A stretch of 14,395 nt of DNA, taken from positions 1 through 14,395 of the forward strand of contig DATHET010000258.1 in assembly GCA_035490315.1 (NCBI GenBank), in the 5' to 3' direction. Origin of the DNA: JADJQU01 sp035490315. Its GTDB lineage: Bacteria > Planctomycetota > UBA1135 > GCA-002686595. The translations under genes and the position numbers were made by a program. Below, one piece after another: positions 6,371 to 14,395 of the stretch. The first letter of the stretch is position 1. Each line of letters opens with the position of its first letter. The notes under the pieces were generated by a model. The model was given only the letters and a program-made list of their open reading frames with translations. It was not told the DNA's origin and did no database searches.

Positions 6371-6526
6371 GTTCGTGATCATCTCGCGCGCAGAGTCCGC
6401 GCGCCGCAACCGTGGATGAGTTTGGGCCAGCGATCGTCACCAGTCCATCATCCGACGGATTCTATCGCTCGCGATGACGGCCTCGAAGCTCGCGAGGAGC
6501 CGCGAAAAATCCTACAACGGCCTGCT
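6371..6526. promoter_or_regulatory. Divergent intergenic region between hutU and the LtaS-like gene
   Basis: The 5' ends of the two divergent genes both face this region, so it should carry their promoters. On the minus strand TAGAAT (6459-6464) could be a -10 box, 88 bp upstream of the hutU ATG. The hexamer 17 bp before it (TTCGAG) is a poor -35. Codons in the frame of the downstream gene between 6416 and 6526 look non-coding, with frequent A/T third positions and rare codons such as CTA, CAA and AAA. This argues that the downstream gene does not start at ATG 6416. Confidence 0.35.
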
Positions 6527-8509
6527 GTGTCTCGACCTCCCCAACGCTTGCACGAGTGCTATCGCGATCGAATCCGGCTCGTGCTGCCGCTCCTGGGAGC
6601 GATGCTCGCGCTGGGCTGGATCCTGCGTCCGATCCTCTACGCGCAGTTCCACAGCGGCGAGTTCAGCGCCGCGGCCCTCGCGCGCACCCTCGCGCTGGGA
6701 ACCGTGAGCGACCTGCTCGTCGGTGTGATTTCCCTCGCGCCCCTCGCGATCCTGCTCGCCTCGTTCCGCTGGAGCTGGCTCGCGCGGCCCTGGATGCGCA
6801 ATGGCCTGGTGTTCGTCGTCTGCTCGATCCTGGCCTTCAACCTGTTCCTCGAATACTTCTTCTTCGAGGAGTTCAGCGCGCGTTTCAACCACATCGCCGT
6901 CGACTACGTCCTGTTCCCGCGCGAGGTGTTCGGGAACATCGGCGAGAGCTACAACGTTCCGTTGTACGTGTCGCTGGCGGTGCTGATCGGCGCGCTGCTG
7001 GCGCTGATCGGCACGATCCCGCTGCGCGGCGCGAGCTTCGGTCCCCTGCCGTGGAAGCGGCGCTTGCAGGCCTTCGCGATCGTCCTCGCCACCGCGGCAG
7101 CGAGCGTGTGGTGCCTCGAAGCGCTGCCTTCCGAGATGCGCCAGGATCGGATCGAGAACGAGATCGCCGAGAACGGTCTGGCACAGCTCGTGCGCGCCTA
7201 CCAGACGGCGGAGCTGGACTACGAAGCGTATTACCGCACCCTGCCGACTGCGGAAGCTCGCGCCCGCGCGGCCTCGGTGCTCGGTTTCCCGACGCCCTCC
7301 GAGCCTGCGCTCGCCGCCGACGCCGCGAGCTTCGAGCTGCAGAAGGAATTCGTCTCCGCCGGATCCGGCAAGCCGCTGGACGTGGTGATCCTCATCGAGG
7401 AAAGCCTGGGCTCGGAGTTCATCGGCGTGCTCCCGGGCAAGACTGCGAGCAAGTGCACGCCGGAGTTCGATCGCTGGTCCCAGGCAGGACTGCTGCTCAC
7501 CAACTTGACAGCGACCGGCAATCGCACCGTGCGCGGCTTGGAAGCCGTGCTCGCGGGATTCGTGCCCCTGCCGGGCGATTCGATCGTCAAGCGCCCGCGC
7601 TCGGAAGACGTCGCCACCGCCGCGCGCGTGTTCGCGGCTCGCGGGTATCACACGAGCTTCCTCTACGGCGGCTACGGCGTCTTCGACAACATGAAGCCGT
7701 TCATGCAGGCCAACGGCTGGAACGAGTTCGTCGAGCAGCCCGACTATCCCGACGATGCCTTCCGCACGATCTGGGGCGTGGCCGACGAATACGTCTTCGA
7801 TGCTCTGCTCGAACGGCAGGTGCAGGCCGCGAAAAGCGGCGCGCCCTTCTTCGGCACGGTGATGTCCGCCTCGAACCACAAGCCCTACCGCGTGCCGGAC
7901 GGCCGCGTTCCGCGGGATACGAGCAAGAAGCCCGGCCGTCTCGACGCCGTGCGCTACTCGGACTGGTGCATCGGGCGCTACCTGGACATGGCGCGCGAGC
8001 GCGGCCTGCTCGAGCACACGGTGGTGCTGGTCGTCGCGGACCACGGCGCGCGCGTCTACGGCTCGGAGGAGATCCCCACGCCGAGCTACAGGATCCCGGC
8101 CTTGTTCATCACGCCTCAGGGACGCTGGCAGGGGCAGAGGCTCGAGCGCCTGTGCTCGCAGATCGACCTGGCGCCGACCTTGTTCGCCCTCGCCGGGATC
8201 AACCTGCGCGGGCCTTTCCTCGGCCTGAACCTGCTCGACAAGCCCGCGGACGGCGGCCGCGCCTTCGTGCAGCACAACCGCGACGTCGGCATGCTCACCG
8301 ACAATTCGCTGGTCGTGCTCGGCCTGCGCAAGCGGGTCTACTACTACTCGCGCAGCGGGCGCGATTCGGATCAGCTCACGCGCATCGCGGAGCAGGACAG
8401 GACGGCGTCGATGCAGGAGCTCGAGCTGGACGCCACGGCCGTTTTCCAGACGGCTTACGAGCTCTACGAGGCTCGCCGGTACCGATTGCCGGCGGACGCG
8501 CCGCAGTGA
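6527..8509 (+). CDS. LTA synthase/MdoB-like membrane phosphoglycerol-transferase family protein (sulfatase fold)
   Basis: The 660 residues (from GTG 6527) fit the five-TM plus extracytoplasmic-catalytic-domain plan of the LtaS/OpgB group. Hydrophobic segments lie at about 17-38, 57-80, 93-112, 145-165 and 179-199. The sulfatase-fold domain (about 283-605) carries 'VVILIEESLG' (Glu292, expected metal ligand), 'ATGNRTVRGLEAVL' (Thr334, expected nucleophile), 'SNHKPY' (His451) and 'VVADHG' (Asp505-His506, metal ligands). Thr rather than Cys/Ser as nucleophile favours a phosphoglycerol or phosphoethanolamine transferase over a true sulfatase; the acceptor is unknown. The active domain should face the periplasm. 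The start is uncertain: GTG 6527 gives a basic N-terminus right before TM1, TTG 6548 is also possible, and ATG 6416 would add 37 unlikely residues. The stop abuts the stop of the opposite gene with no gap. Confidence 0.92.
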   Translation: MSRPPQRLHECYRDRIRLVLPLLGAMLALGWILRPILYAQFHSGEFSAAALARTLALGTVSDLLVGVISLAPLAILLASFRWSWLARPWMRNGLVFVVCSILAFNLFLEYFFFEEFSARFNHIAVDYVLFPREVFGNIGESYNVPLYVSLAVLIGALLALIGTIPLRGASFGPLPWKRRLQAFAIVLATAAASVWCLEALPSEMRQDRIENEIAENGLAQLVRAYQTAELDYEAYYRTLPTAEARARAASVLGFPTPSEPALAADAASFELQKEFVSAGSGKPLDVVILIEESLGSEFIGVLPGKTASKCTPEFDRWSQAGLLLTNLTATGNRTVRGLEAVLAGFVPLPGDSIVKRPRSEDVATAARVFAARGYHTSFLYGGYGVFDNMKPFMQANGWNEFVEQPDYPDDAFRTIWGVADEYVFDALLERQVQAAKSGAPFFGTVMSASNHKPYRVPDGRVPRDTSKKPGRLDAVRYSDWCIGRYLDMARERGLLEHTVVLVVADHGARVYGSEEIPTPSYRIPALFITPQGRWQGQRLERLCSQIDLAPTLFALAGINLRGPFLGLNLLDKPADGGRAFVQHNRDVGMLTDNSLVVLGLRKRVYYYSRSGRDSDQLTRIAEQDRTASMQELELDATAVFQTAYELYEARRYRLPADAPQ

Positions 8510-8512
8510 TCA
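8507..8512. other. Abutting convergent stop codons (TGATCA)
   Basis: TGA 8507-8509 ends the plus-strand gene and TCA 8510-8512 is the complement of the TGA ending the minus-strand gene. Together they form the palindrome TGATCA with zero spacing. No separate terminator fits between the genes. Confidence 0.95.
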
Positions 8513-11485
8513 CCAGCCCACGCTGAATTCGGTCAGCTGGTTCGATTTCACGCCGACCAGCTGCGGCTCCCTGCGCTCGACGACCTGCTCGGCCGGGTCG
8601 AGCGCAAAGACCATGACGACCCATTCTCCCGGCGGAAGATCGTCGAAGTGCGCGCGGTTGTTGCCGTCGAACAGCGCTCCGTCGAGTGTCAGGCCCTCGG
8701 GCTGGGTCATCGCCGAGATCCGCACTCCGTAGTGCAGCCCGTGCGGCGGAATCGGGGCAACGAGGACGATCTCCAGAGCGCCGCCGTCGGGAAGGCGCGC
8801 ATTGAGATTCTCGAGCACGCTGCCCTGGGGCACGTTGACGCGCGGGTAGGACGCGGCGCGTTTCCCGCGCGAGAAGAACACCTCGAGCGGCACGCCCGGC
8901 GGCACGCTGCCCAGGCGGTAGAAGCCTTCCGCATCGGTGCTCGTCGCCGCGACGGGCCGGCGCAGGTCGTCCTGCGGCACGAGGAAGTCGCCGACGCTGG
9001 GACGGATGTCGGTGCGACGTCCTGGCCGATCCGCGAAGAGCTGGACCGCTGCGTCGGCCACGGGCTGTGCGCGCTGATCCAGCACGCGACCGGTGATCTG
9101 CGTGTCGTCGACGTCGATGATCACGCTGGTCGGGAGTTTCTCGACGTGCACCACGCGCCGCGAGCGCAGGCTCGAACGGGGCTGCTCGATCAGGAGCGTC
9201 CAGTCGCCGGGTGAGAGCTCCGCGGCCTTGAACTCGCCGTTCGCGTCGCTCTCCAGACGCGGCGCGCTCAGGAACTGCTCGAGATCCGTGCCGATGTCGC
9301 GGAAGGCGAAACGGCTGGAAGAGAAGGAAATCGTCGCCCCCGCCAGGGGCTCGCGTCCGCGCCAGAGGCTTCCGGACAGGGACGACAGCGCGGGGAGCTC
9401 GAGCTCGACGTCGAGCTCGTCGCCGGCCTGGATCCTCAAGCTGCGCGCCGACGCGCCGATCCCGTAAGCCGCGGCGTCGTAGCCCAGGCCGCTGCCGGGC
9501 TGGACCGCGATCGTGAAATCGCCATCGGGCATGTCGCTGAAGACCGTCGTGCCCTGGGAGTCGGTGCGCTGCATCCGGCTCCACGCCGCGCGAGCAGGAC
9601 CTGGCGTGTTCCGGAGCACGACCGCCGCCGCGGCGATCTTCGCACCGCGCGTGTCGCGAACCCTCGCGCTGAGGCGCGCGGAGCGCGAGAGCGAGACTTC
9701 AACCGGCTGGCTCGAGTCGTTCACGCTCGGCGGCGCGGCGACCGTCAGCGGAGCGAAGCCATCGCAGGTGATCGTGAGCGTGCTCGACGGCGTGGGCAGG
9801 GCGGTCAGGAGCGCCAGCCCCTTGGCCTGGGTCATCGCCACCGAGCTCTTGCGGCCCGCGTATCGCTCGGGCTGATCGGCGGTGAGCACCACGCGCGCGC
9901 CAACGAGAGGCGCGCGAGTCGCCGCCTCGAGCACCCGCACCTGGAGCACCGAGAGGGTGTCGAGCCGGACCATCCCGAGCGCGATGCGCTGGCCGGGCTC
10001 GAGCCGGAGGCCGTCGAGGGTGCGGCTGTCGTGGCCCGGAGACTCGATGGTCAAGCCCAGCTTCGCCTGCTCGTCGCGCTCAGGCCCGGGCTCGAAGGCT
10101 TCCGCGGCCCCGCTGGCGCGCAGGTCGACCAGCGAGACCACGCCGCCGGGGAAGACCGTGCGCGGCTTGCCGCGTTCGTCCAGGGGAATCGGGGGGAGCA
10201 TGCCGACCAGGCGGATGGACAAGCGCTCGATCGGCTCGCCGCTGCGATCGACCACCTCGAAGTCGAGGCGCGAGCCTGGGCGATAGCAGACTTTCACGCC
10301 CAACGCTCCCGCCGGAGCTACGGTCGGCGGAGCCCAGCGATCCTGGATCTCTTCCTCGGCAGCCGCGGCGCGCACGGCCTTGCGGCTCGCGCGCAGCGAA
10401 TAGGTGCGGCCGGGATCGAGCCCGCCGACCGCGAAGCGTCCGTACTCATCGACCGGCTCCGAGCGTGTTCCGGCGAGCCATTCGAGGCTCGCGCCCTCGG
10501 GCTTGGAGAGCTCGAAGAGCTTCAGCCCGTCGAGCGGTGTCGCGGTCACTACCAGGTCGCTCATCGCGGCCGAGTCGAAGTCGACGATGTCCCCGCTGAT
10601 CCAAGCCGGACGCGCAAGCACGAACTCGAGGCCGTCGACGCGCGACTCGTCGGCGCTGCACTCGGTCTCGAACAGGGCATCGGGAAAATCCTGGTGCTGG
10701 ACGCGCAGGGTGAGCTTGCCCGGCGCGACGCAGGAGAGCTCGAAGCCGCCAGCCTCGTCGCTCTCGCCCAGCGTCGGTTCCGCGAAGGCTCCGAGGCGAT
10801 GGACGGGTCCGAGCAGAGGCGCGCTGACCAGAGAAATCGACGCGTTCGCCACTGGGCGCAGATCGGGATCGAGCACGCGCCCGGAGAGGATCACGCCCCG
10901 TTCGAGCCGCAGCTCGCCGACATCGAAGACCAGGCCCGCGGGCAGACTGATCTCCGGCGCGTCGAGCGGCGCGAAACCAGGCGCGCGAACTGCGACCCGC
11001 AGCATGCCGGGATCCAGCTGCCCCAGCTCGAAGCGTCCCGACGCATCCGTCGCGCCGCTCTGCACGCGATCCCGGTTGACGGGCGCATCGAGCAGGGCGC
11101 CGGAAAGAGTGCGCAGCGTCGAAGCGAGCACCGTCGCGGGATCGGCGAGCGGCTTCCCCTCCGGGTCGACCACGCGGCCGGTGATCTTCGTGCGCGGCCC
11201 CTCGTCGATCGCAAGCAGGCTGTCGAGGGTCAGGTCGTCGAGGTCGCGCGCGGTGACCGCGGGGGCCGCGATGTCGCGGACGGAATCGTCCGCGGGCTCG
11301 ACCTGGTTGCCTGCGTCCTCCGGCCGTGTCACGGCGACGCGCTCGGAAGCATCTTGCGGCGCGGACACGCCGCCGGTGCCCGGAGCCACGGCCGGCCCAG
11401 GCGTGCGGAACTTCAGGAACCACACGCCTCCCGCGATCAGCAGGGCGATGGCACACAGGGAGAAAATCGTTCGACGGCCGGACAT
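8510..11485 (-). CDS. Membrane-anchored giant carboxypeptidase-regulatory-like repeat protein
   Basis: The product is 991 residues. 'MSGRRTIFSLCAIALLIAGGVWFLKF' starts with basic residues and has one hydrophobic helix (7-26) without a clear cleavage site, so an uncleaved N-terminal anchor is likely. A Pro/Ala/Asp-rich linker (27-98) follows. About eight beta-sandwich units of roughly 95 residues come next, beginning near 99, 197, 296, 405, 513, 603, 702 and 796. Their landmarks are 'ITGRVVDPEGKPLA', 'LSGRVLDPDLRPVANA', 'GRFAVGGLDPG', 'VVDRSGEPIERLSI' and 'ITGRVLDQRAQPVADAAV', then a final domain (about 891-991). These are CarboxypepD_reg-type folds; no peptidase residues are present. The product is probably an extracytoplasmic binding or scaffold protein. 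It is a tandem paralogue of the upstream gene at 11591, 105 bp away, and may be co-transcribed with it. No Shine-Dalgarno sequence precedes ATG 11485; the upstream bases are C-rich. Confidence 0.9.
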   Translation of the reverse strand: MSGRRTIFSLCAIALLIAGGVWFLKFRTPGPAVAPGTGGVSAPQDASERVAVTRPEDAGNQVEPADDSVRDIAAPAVTARDLDDLTLDSLLAIDEGPRTKITGRVVDPEGKPLADPATVLASTLRTLSGALLDAPVNRDRVQSGATDASGRFELGQLDPGMLRVAVRAPGFAPLDAPEISLPAGLVFDVGELRLERGVILSGRVLDPDLRPVANASISLVSAPLLGPVHRLGAFAEPTLGESDEAGGFELSCVAPGKLTLRVQHQDFPDALFETECSADESRVDGLEFVLARPAWISGDIVDFDSAAMSDLVVTATPLDGLKLFELSKPEGASLEWLAGTRSEPVDEYGRFAVGGLDPGRTYSLRASRKAVRAAAAEEEIQDRWAPPTVAPAGALGVKVCYRPGSRLDFEVVDRSGEPIERLSIRLVGMLPPIPLDERGKPRTVFPGGVVSLVDLRASGAAEAFEPGPERDEQAKLGLTIESPGHDSRTLDGLRLEPGQRIALGMVRLDTLSVLQVRVLEAATRAPLVGARVVLTADQPERYAGRKSSVAMTQAKGLALLTALPTPSSTLTITCDGFAPLTVAAPPSVNDSSQPVEVSLSRSARLSARVRDTRGAKIAAAAVVLRNTPGPARAAWSRMQRTDSQGTTVFSDMPDGDFTIAVQPGSGLGYDAAAYGIGASARSLRIQAGDELDVELELPALSSLSGSLWRGREPLAGATISFSSSRFAFRDIGTDLEQFLSAPRLESDANGEFKAAELSPGDWTLLIEQPRSSLRSRRVVHVEKLPTSVIIDVDDTQITGRVLDQRAQPVADAAVQLFADRPGRRTDIRPSVGDFLVPQDDLRRPVAATSTDAEGFYRLGSVPPGVPLEVFFSRGKRAASYPRVNVPQGSVLENLNARLPDGGALEIVLVAPIPPHGLHYGVRISAMTQPEGLTLDGALFDGNNRAHFDDLPPGEWVVMVFALDPAEQVVERREPQLVGVKSNQLTEFSVGW
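8534..8563 (+). terminator. Possible hairpin serving the 3' end of the LtaS-like gene, inside the opposite gene
   Basis: CAGCTGGT (8534-8541) and ACCAGCTG (8556-8563) form an 8-bp stem with a 14-nt loop, 25 nt downstream of the plus-strand stop and within the last codons of the opposing gene. No T-run follows. Both arms contain the palindromic codon pair for Gln-Leu, so the pairing may be coincidental. Confidence 0.2.
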
Positions 11486-11590
11486 GGAGGGGCGGTGGAC
11501 GCCGGGGGCAGCGTGCCAGGGACGGTGAGCTCAGCGCAAGCGGACGAATGACCGGCCCGCGGATTCCCCCGAGCTGCGATGCGGATGGAA
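11486..11590 (-). promoter_or_regulatory. 105-bp spacer between the two tandem paralogues
   Basis: This short spacer separates the TGA of the upstream paralogue from the ATG of the downstream one, both on the minus strand. I see no convincing -35/-10 pair, no ribosome-binding purine run and no terminator. It is compatible with read-through transcription of both genes, or with an unrecognised promoter. Confidence 0.3.
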
Positions 11591-14395
11591 TCAGCGCTTG
11601 GAAGCGACGCTGGCGAGCTTGCCCGGCTCCACGGTCGCGTTCAGCTCGTCGAGGTAGCCCTGGATCCTGTCCAGCGGGTCGATCTCGTAGCTCAGGACCA
11701 GGGCCCGTCCCGGCGCCAGGCCGTCGAAGCGGACCCGTCGCTCGTCGCTGATCACGAAGCCCTGTGCCCCCATCCCCTCCGACAGGTCGAGGTCGAAGCA
11801 GAAGATCGCGCGACGGCGATCGGGTGCGGAATTTTTCAGCGTGAGCTCCAGGCTGCCGCGCTCCTCGAGATGGCCCTCGACGTGCTCGCGTAGATCCCCG
11901 GCGCGCAGCGGTCTCACGATCGTCGAGTCCGTCCGCTGACCTTCGTCGAAGGTCAAGAGCAGCTCGGCCCCCGGCGGCACGACGCCCAGGCGGAAGGCGC
12001 CGCGAGCATCGGTGAGGACCTGGCTGAGCGGTGCGGGCGCGACTCGGAGCTGGAGCGAGACTCCCCTGCGGCGAGAAGGCCGATCCACGGGGCGCCCGCT
12101 CGACGCGTACAAGCGGACGAGCGCGCCTGCGACGGCATCCCCCCTGGTGTCGAACACGCGGCCGGTGAGGACCGTGTCCCCGACGTCGATCTCGATCTCC
12201 GTCTCGCGATCCTTCACCGACACGCTGCGTCGCGTGCAGAAGCCGAGCCCCTCGTGCTCGATCAACAATGTGTAGTCCCCGGCGGCGAGCAGAGCCGGGC
12301 CGAATTCGCCGCCCCCGCCCGTGCGCAGCTTCGGAGCGCTCGAGAAACTCTCCATGCCGCGGCCGAAGTCGCCGAAGCCTCCCCCGGGTCCGAAGGAAAT
12401 CACGGCGCCCGAAAGGGGCTCGCCCGCGCACCCGAGCTTGCCGCGGAGCGAGCACAGGGCTGCGACCTGGACCTCGGTCGCCGCTTCGTCGGCGTCCGAG
12501 ACCGAGACCCTCGGAGGCAGCTCGGCGAACTTCGCGTCCCTGAAGGGTTTGCCGAATCCATCGCGGAGCGACACGCTGATCTCGTAGCTGCCGCCGGGCA
12601 GATCGACGAAGTGCGCGATCCCGGCCGGGCTCGTGAGCGCGCTCCGACTGAAGTTGTCATCCACGAGCAGTGGCAACTTCAGAAGCGTGACAGAAGCCGA
12701 GGACACGAAGTCGCCGAGCGAGTCGCGCACCGTGACGGCGATGCGCGCGCCGCGGATCAGGCCGATCACGATCGACGGCGTCTCTTCGAGCGGCACGCCG
12801 CAGGCGGGGAATTGCGACAGCGGCGCGTAGCCCTCGCGCGAGACGCTGACCAGGGCATCGCTGGTCGTCAGGCTGGTCAGGCGCGCGATTCCGCCGCTGC
12901 CGGTGATCCCGCTCGAGTAGTAGCGTCCGGGCCGCACGGGATCCGGCCAGCGCGCGGACAAGGCGACGCTTGCGCCGCTGAGCGGTTTCGAATCCGCCGC
13001 ATCTTCCACGCGGACCGCGAGCATCGGCAGCGGCGTCAGCTGCAGGATGCCGAGGTCCACTTGTTCCCGGGGCTCGATCTCGAAGCGTTCGTCGAGCGGC
13101 ATGTACCCGACTGCCTCGATCCTGACTCCCGCGGCGCAGCTCGTCTGCGATCGCACGGCGCGCGCGGAGCTCCCTCCGGAGCTCAAGGCGCGCAGATCGA
13201 GCATCGTGACCGCGCCGGCTGGGAAGTGCATCCGCGGCGTGCCTGATTTCGTCAAGGGACCCTGGGGCAGCAATCCGCTGAGCGAGATCCGCATGCGCTC
13301 GATCGGCGCGCCGCTCGCGCGATTGACGACCTGAAAAACGAGGCTGCCGCCCGGGCGATAGACCAGCTCGACCTTCTTGTCGCCGGCGCGCGCGAAGGCC
13401 AGGGGAGCCCAGGCGTCGTCGAGCTCGTCGCCCGCGGAAGCTTCCGCGCCCGCATCGGCGCGCACCGCGCGCAGGGACTGCACGGAACCCGGCTCGAGCC
13501 CGCGCAATTCGAAATGGCCTTCCTTGTCGACCACGGTGCTGCGCACGCCCGCGAGCCAGGCTCGACTCGCGCCATCGGGCTTGGACTGGCGGAACTGGGT
13601 CAGGCCTGCATCCGGAACGGACACGACCTTCAGCGCCGGCGTGGTGTCGGCGTCGAAGGCGGCGATGCTCCCGGAGATGCTCTCGCCCGGCGCGAGGACC
13701 AGCTTCAAGTCGTCGACGCGCGAGTCCTTCGCGCTGCACTCGCCGTCGAAGAATGCGTCGGGGAAGTCGGGGTGGCGCACCAGGAGTGTCCAGGCGGCGG
13801 GCGCGATCGCAGCCAGCTCGAAGCGACCTTCCGCCTGGCTCGTGCCCAGAGGCGATGCCGGCAAGGTCCCGAGAGCCCGCACCGGGCCGAAGAGCGGCGC
13901 GCTGACCTGGAAGATCGCCGCCTCGACGACCGGATGTCCCACCGAGTCCAGGACCACGCCGGCGAGCACGACACCGCGCGCGAGGTGCAAGTCGCCGAGT
14001 TCCAGGGGCGCGCCGAGGACGAGATGGAGCGGCCGCAGATCGAGCGGCGCGAATCCGCCGGCGCGCACGGCGATGCGCAGCTGCCCGATGTCGAGGTCGG
14101 GCAGGCTGAAGCGTCCGGCCGCATCGGTCTCGACTTCGCGCACGTATCCCTGGTTCGCGGGTGCATCCAACAAGGCGCCTGCGCGGGTGTCGCGGAGCGA
14201 GGCGAGGACTCGCGCTCCAGCCAGAGGGCTTTCGTGGTCATCGACGACGCGACCCTGGGCGCAAGCAAGAGGACGCGCTGCACGCGCTGCTCGAGGCCCG
14301 ATCACGGAGCCGTCGGCGGACTCGATTTCGTAGTCCTCCTCCACCTCCGGAGCTTCGGTCGCCTCGCGCGTCGTTTCGCTCTTCGCGTCGGCCTG
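11591..14395 (-). CDS. Giant carboxypeptidase-regulatory-like repeat protein, N-terminus outside window
   Basis: The frame is open to the window edge (934 visible residues), so the true start lies beyond it; the GTG at 14344 is internal. The visible part begins with an acidic, Glu-rich stretch and then the first repeat ('AQGRVVDDHESPLAG'). The repeats follow the same order as in the downstream paralogue. In the second repeat, 39 of 70 aligned residues are identical, with shared 'SAPL.GPV', 'DFPDA.F..ECSA' and 'DSRVD.L..VL'-type segments. Other shared landmarks are 'VYRPGGSLVFQVV', 'GDYTLLIE' and 'VLTGRVFDTRGDAVAGALV'. By alignment with the paralogue about 55 N-terminal residues are missing, probably including a membrane anchor. 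Cys are scattered through the repeats. No catalytic motif is visible. An extracytoplasmic structural or binding role is inferred from fold alone. Confidence 0.88.
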   Translation of the reverse strand, partial: QADAKSETTREATEAPEVEEDYEIESADGSVIGPRAARAARPLACAQGRVVDDHESPLAGARVLASLRDTRAGALLDAPANQGYVREVETDAAGRFSLPDLDIGQLRIAVRAGGFAPLDLRPLHLVLGAPLELGDLHLARGVVLAGVVLDSVGHPVVEAAIFQVSAPLFGPVRALGTLPASPLGTSQAEGRFELAAIAPAAWTLLVRHPDFPDAFFDGECSAKDSRVDDLKLVLAPGESISGSIAAFDADTTPALKVVSVPDAGLTQFRQSKPDGASRAWLAGVRSTVVDKEGHFELRGLEPGSVQSLRAVRADAGAEASAGDELDDAWAPLAFARAGDKKVELVYRPGGSLVFQVVNRASGAPIERMRISLSGLLPQGPLTKSGTPRMHFPAGAVTMLDLRALSSGGSSARAVRSQTSCAAGVRIEAVGYMPLDERFEIEPREQVDLGILQLTPLPMLAVRVEDAADSKPLSGASVALSARWPDPVRPGRYYSSGITGSGGIARLTSLTTSDALVSVSREGYAPLSQFPACGVPLEETPSIVIGLIRGARIAVTVRDSLGDFVSSASVTLLKLPLLVDDNFSRSALTSPAGIAHFVDLPGGSYEISVSLRDGFGKPFRDAKFAELPPRVSVSDADEAATEVQVAALCSLRGKLGCAGEPLSGAVISFGPGGGFGDFGRGMESFSSAPKLRTGGGGEFGPALLAAGDYTLLIEHEGLGFCTRRSVSVKDRETEIEIDVGDTVLTGRVFDTRGDAVAGALVRLYASSGRPVDRPSRRRGVSLQLRVAPAPLSQVLTDARGAFRLGVVPPGAELLLTFDEGQRTDSTIVRPLRAGDLREHVEGHLEERGSLELTLKNSAPDRRRAIFCFDLDLSEGMGAQGFVISDERRVRFDGLAPGRALVLSYEIDPLDRIQGYLDELNATVEPGKLASVASKR

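Noticed and set aside
6512..8526. Long alternative frames over the LtaS-like gene (minus 6512-8275 and plus 6556-8526)
   Set aside because: The five TM segments and the metal and nucleophile motifs all lie in the chosen frame. The alternatives are Arg-rich without membrane segments.
8376..12455. Additional long frames over the giant repeat genes (minus 8376-9584, plus 10031-11551, minus 10446-12455)
   Set aside because: The regulatory-like repeats run uninterrupted in the chosen frames. The others show only composition-driven Arg/Ala/Gly sequence.
1..14395. Search for a defence system, toxin-antitoxin pair, CRISPR array, retron, integrase or biosynthetic cluster
   Set aside because: None of the eight genes has such domains, and no repeat-spacer pattern, tRNA-like attachment site or mobile-element gene was seen.

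Overview
The window is GC-rich throughout and reads as chromosomal DNA of a Gram-negative-type bacterium with many large secreted or surface proteins. I lean towards Planctomycetota. The reasons are the paired secreted proteins ending in a 'YCTAKTNSL…WGRDNGF' C-terminal module, the very large carboxypeptidase-regulatory-like repeat proteins, and the near absence of Shine-Dalgarno sequences. This placement comes from remembered family distribution, not from a marker gene. No tRNA, rRNA, CRISPR array, transposase or phage gene was seen.

Layout. Positions 3-479 (+) are the 3' end of a beta-sandwich repeat protein. Positions 634-1419 (+) encode a secreted protein with a PKD-like domain and a C-terminal 'PGSCPNP' module. 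Positions 1743-2834 and 3246-4409 (+) encode two secreted proteins with unrelated N-terminal domains but C-terminal 146-residue modules that are about 79% identical. Their upstream regions also share an ordered set of short motifs. A strong Rho-independent terminator (4463-4505) closes this plus-strand block. It is followed by an unexplained 27-bp stem-loop (4533-4627). Positions 4670-6370 (-) encode urocanate hydratase (hutU) without other histidine-utilisation genes in view. Diverging from it, 6527-8509 (+) encodes a five-TM LtaS/MdoB-like phosphoglycerol-transferase-type enzyme of the sulfatase fold. Its stop codon directly abuts the stop of a minus-strand gene (8510-11485). That gene and its upstream neighbour (11591-14395, cut by the window end) are tandem paralogues encoding giant proteins with about eight regulatory-like beta-sandwich repeats. 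The complete one is anchored by an N-terminal membrane helix.

How the genes fit together. Seven of the eight genes encode proteins predicted, or likely by family, to be exported, membrane-embedded or surface-facing; hutU is the cytosolic exception. The window looks like a cell-envelope or surface-protein neighbourhood rather than a metabolic operon. I found no defence system or evident multi-gene pathway. The most original signals are the shared C-terminal module with its co-conserved upstream DNA, and the plus-strand-biased stem-loop between the terminator and hutU.
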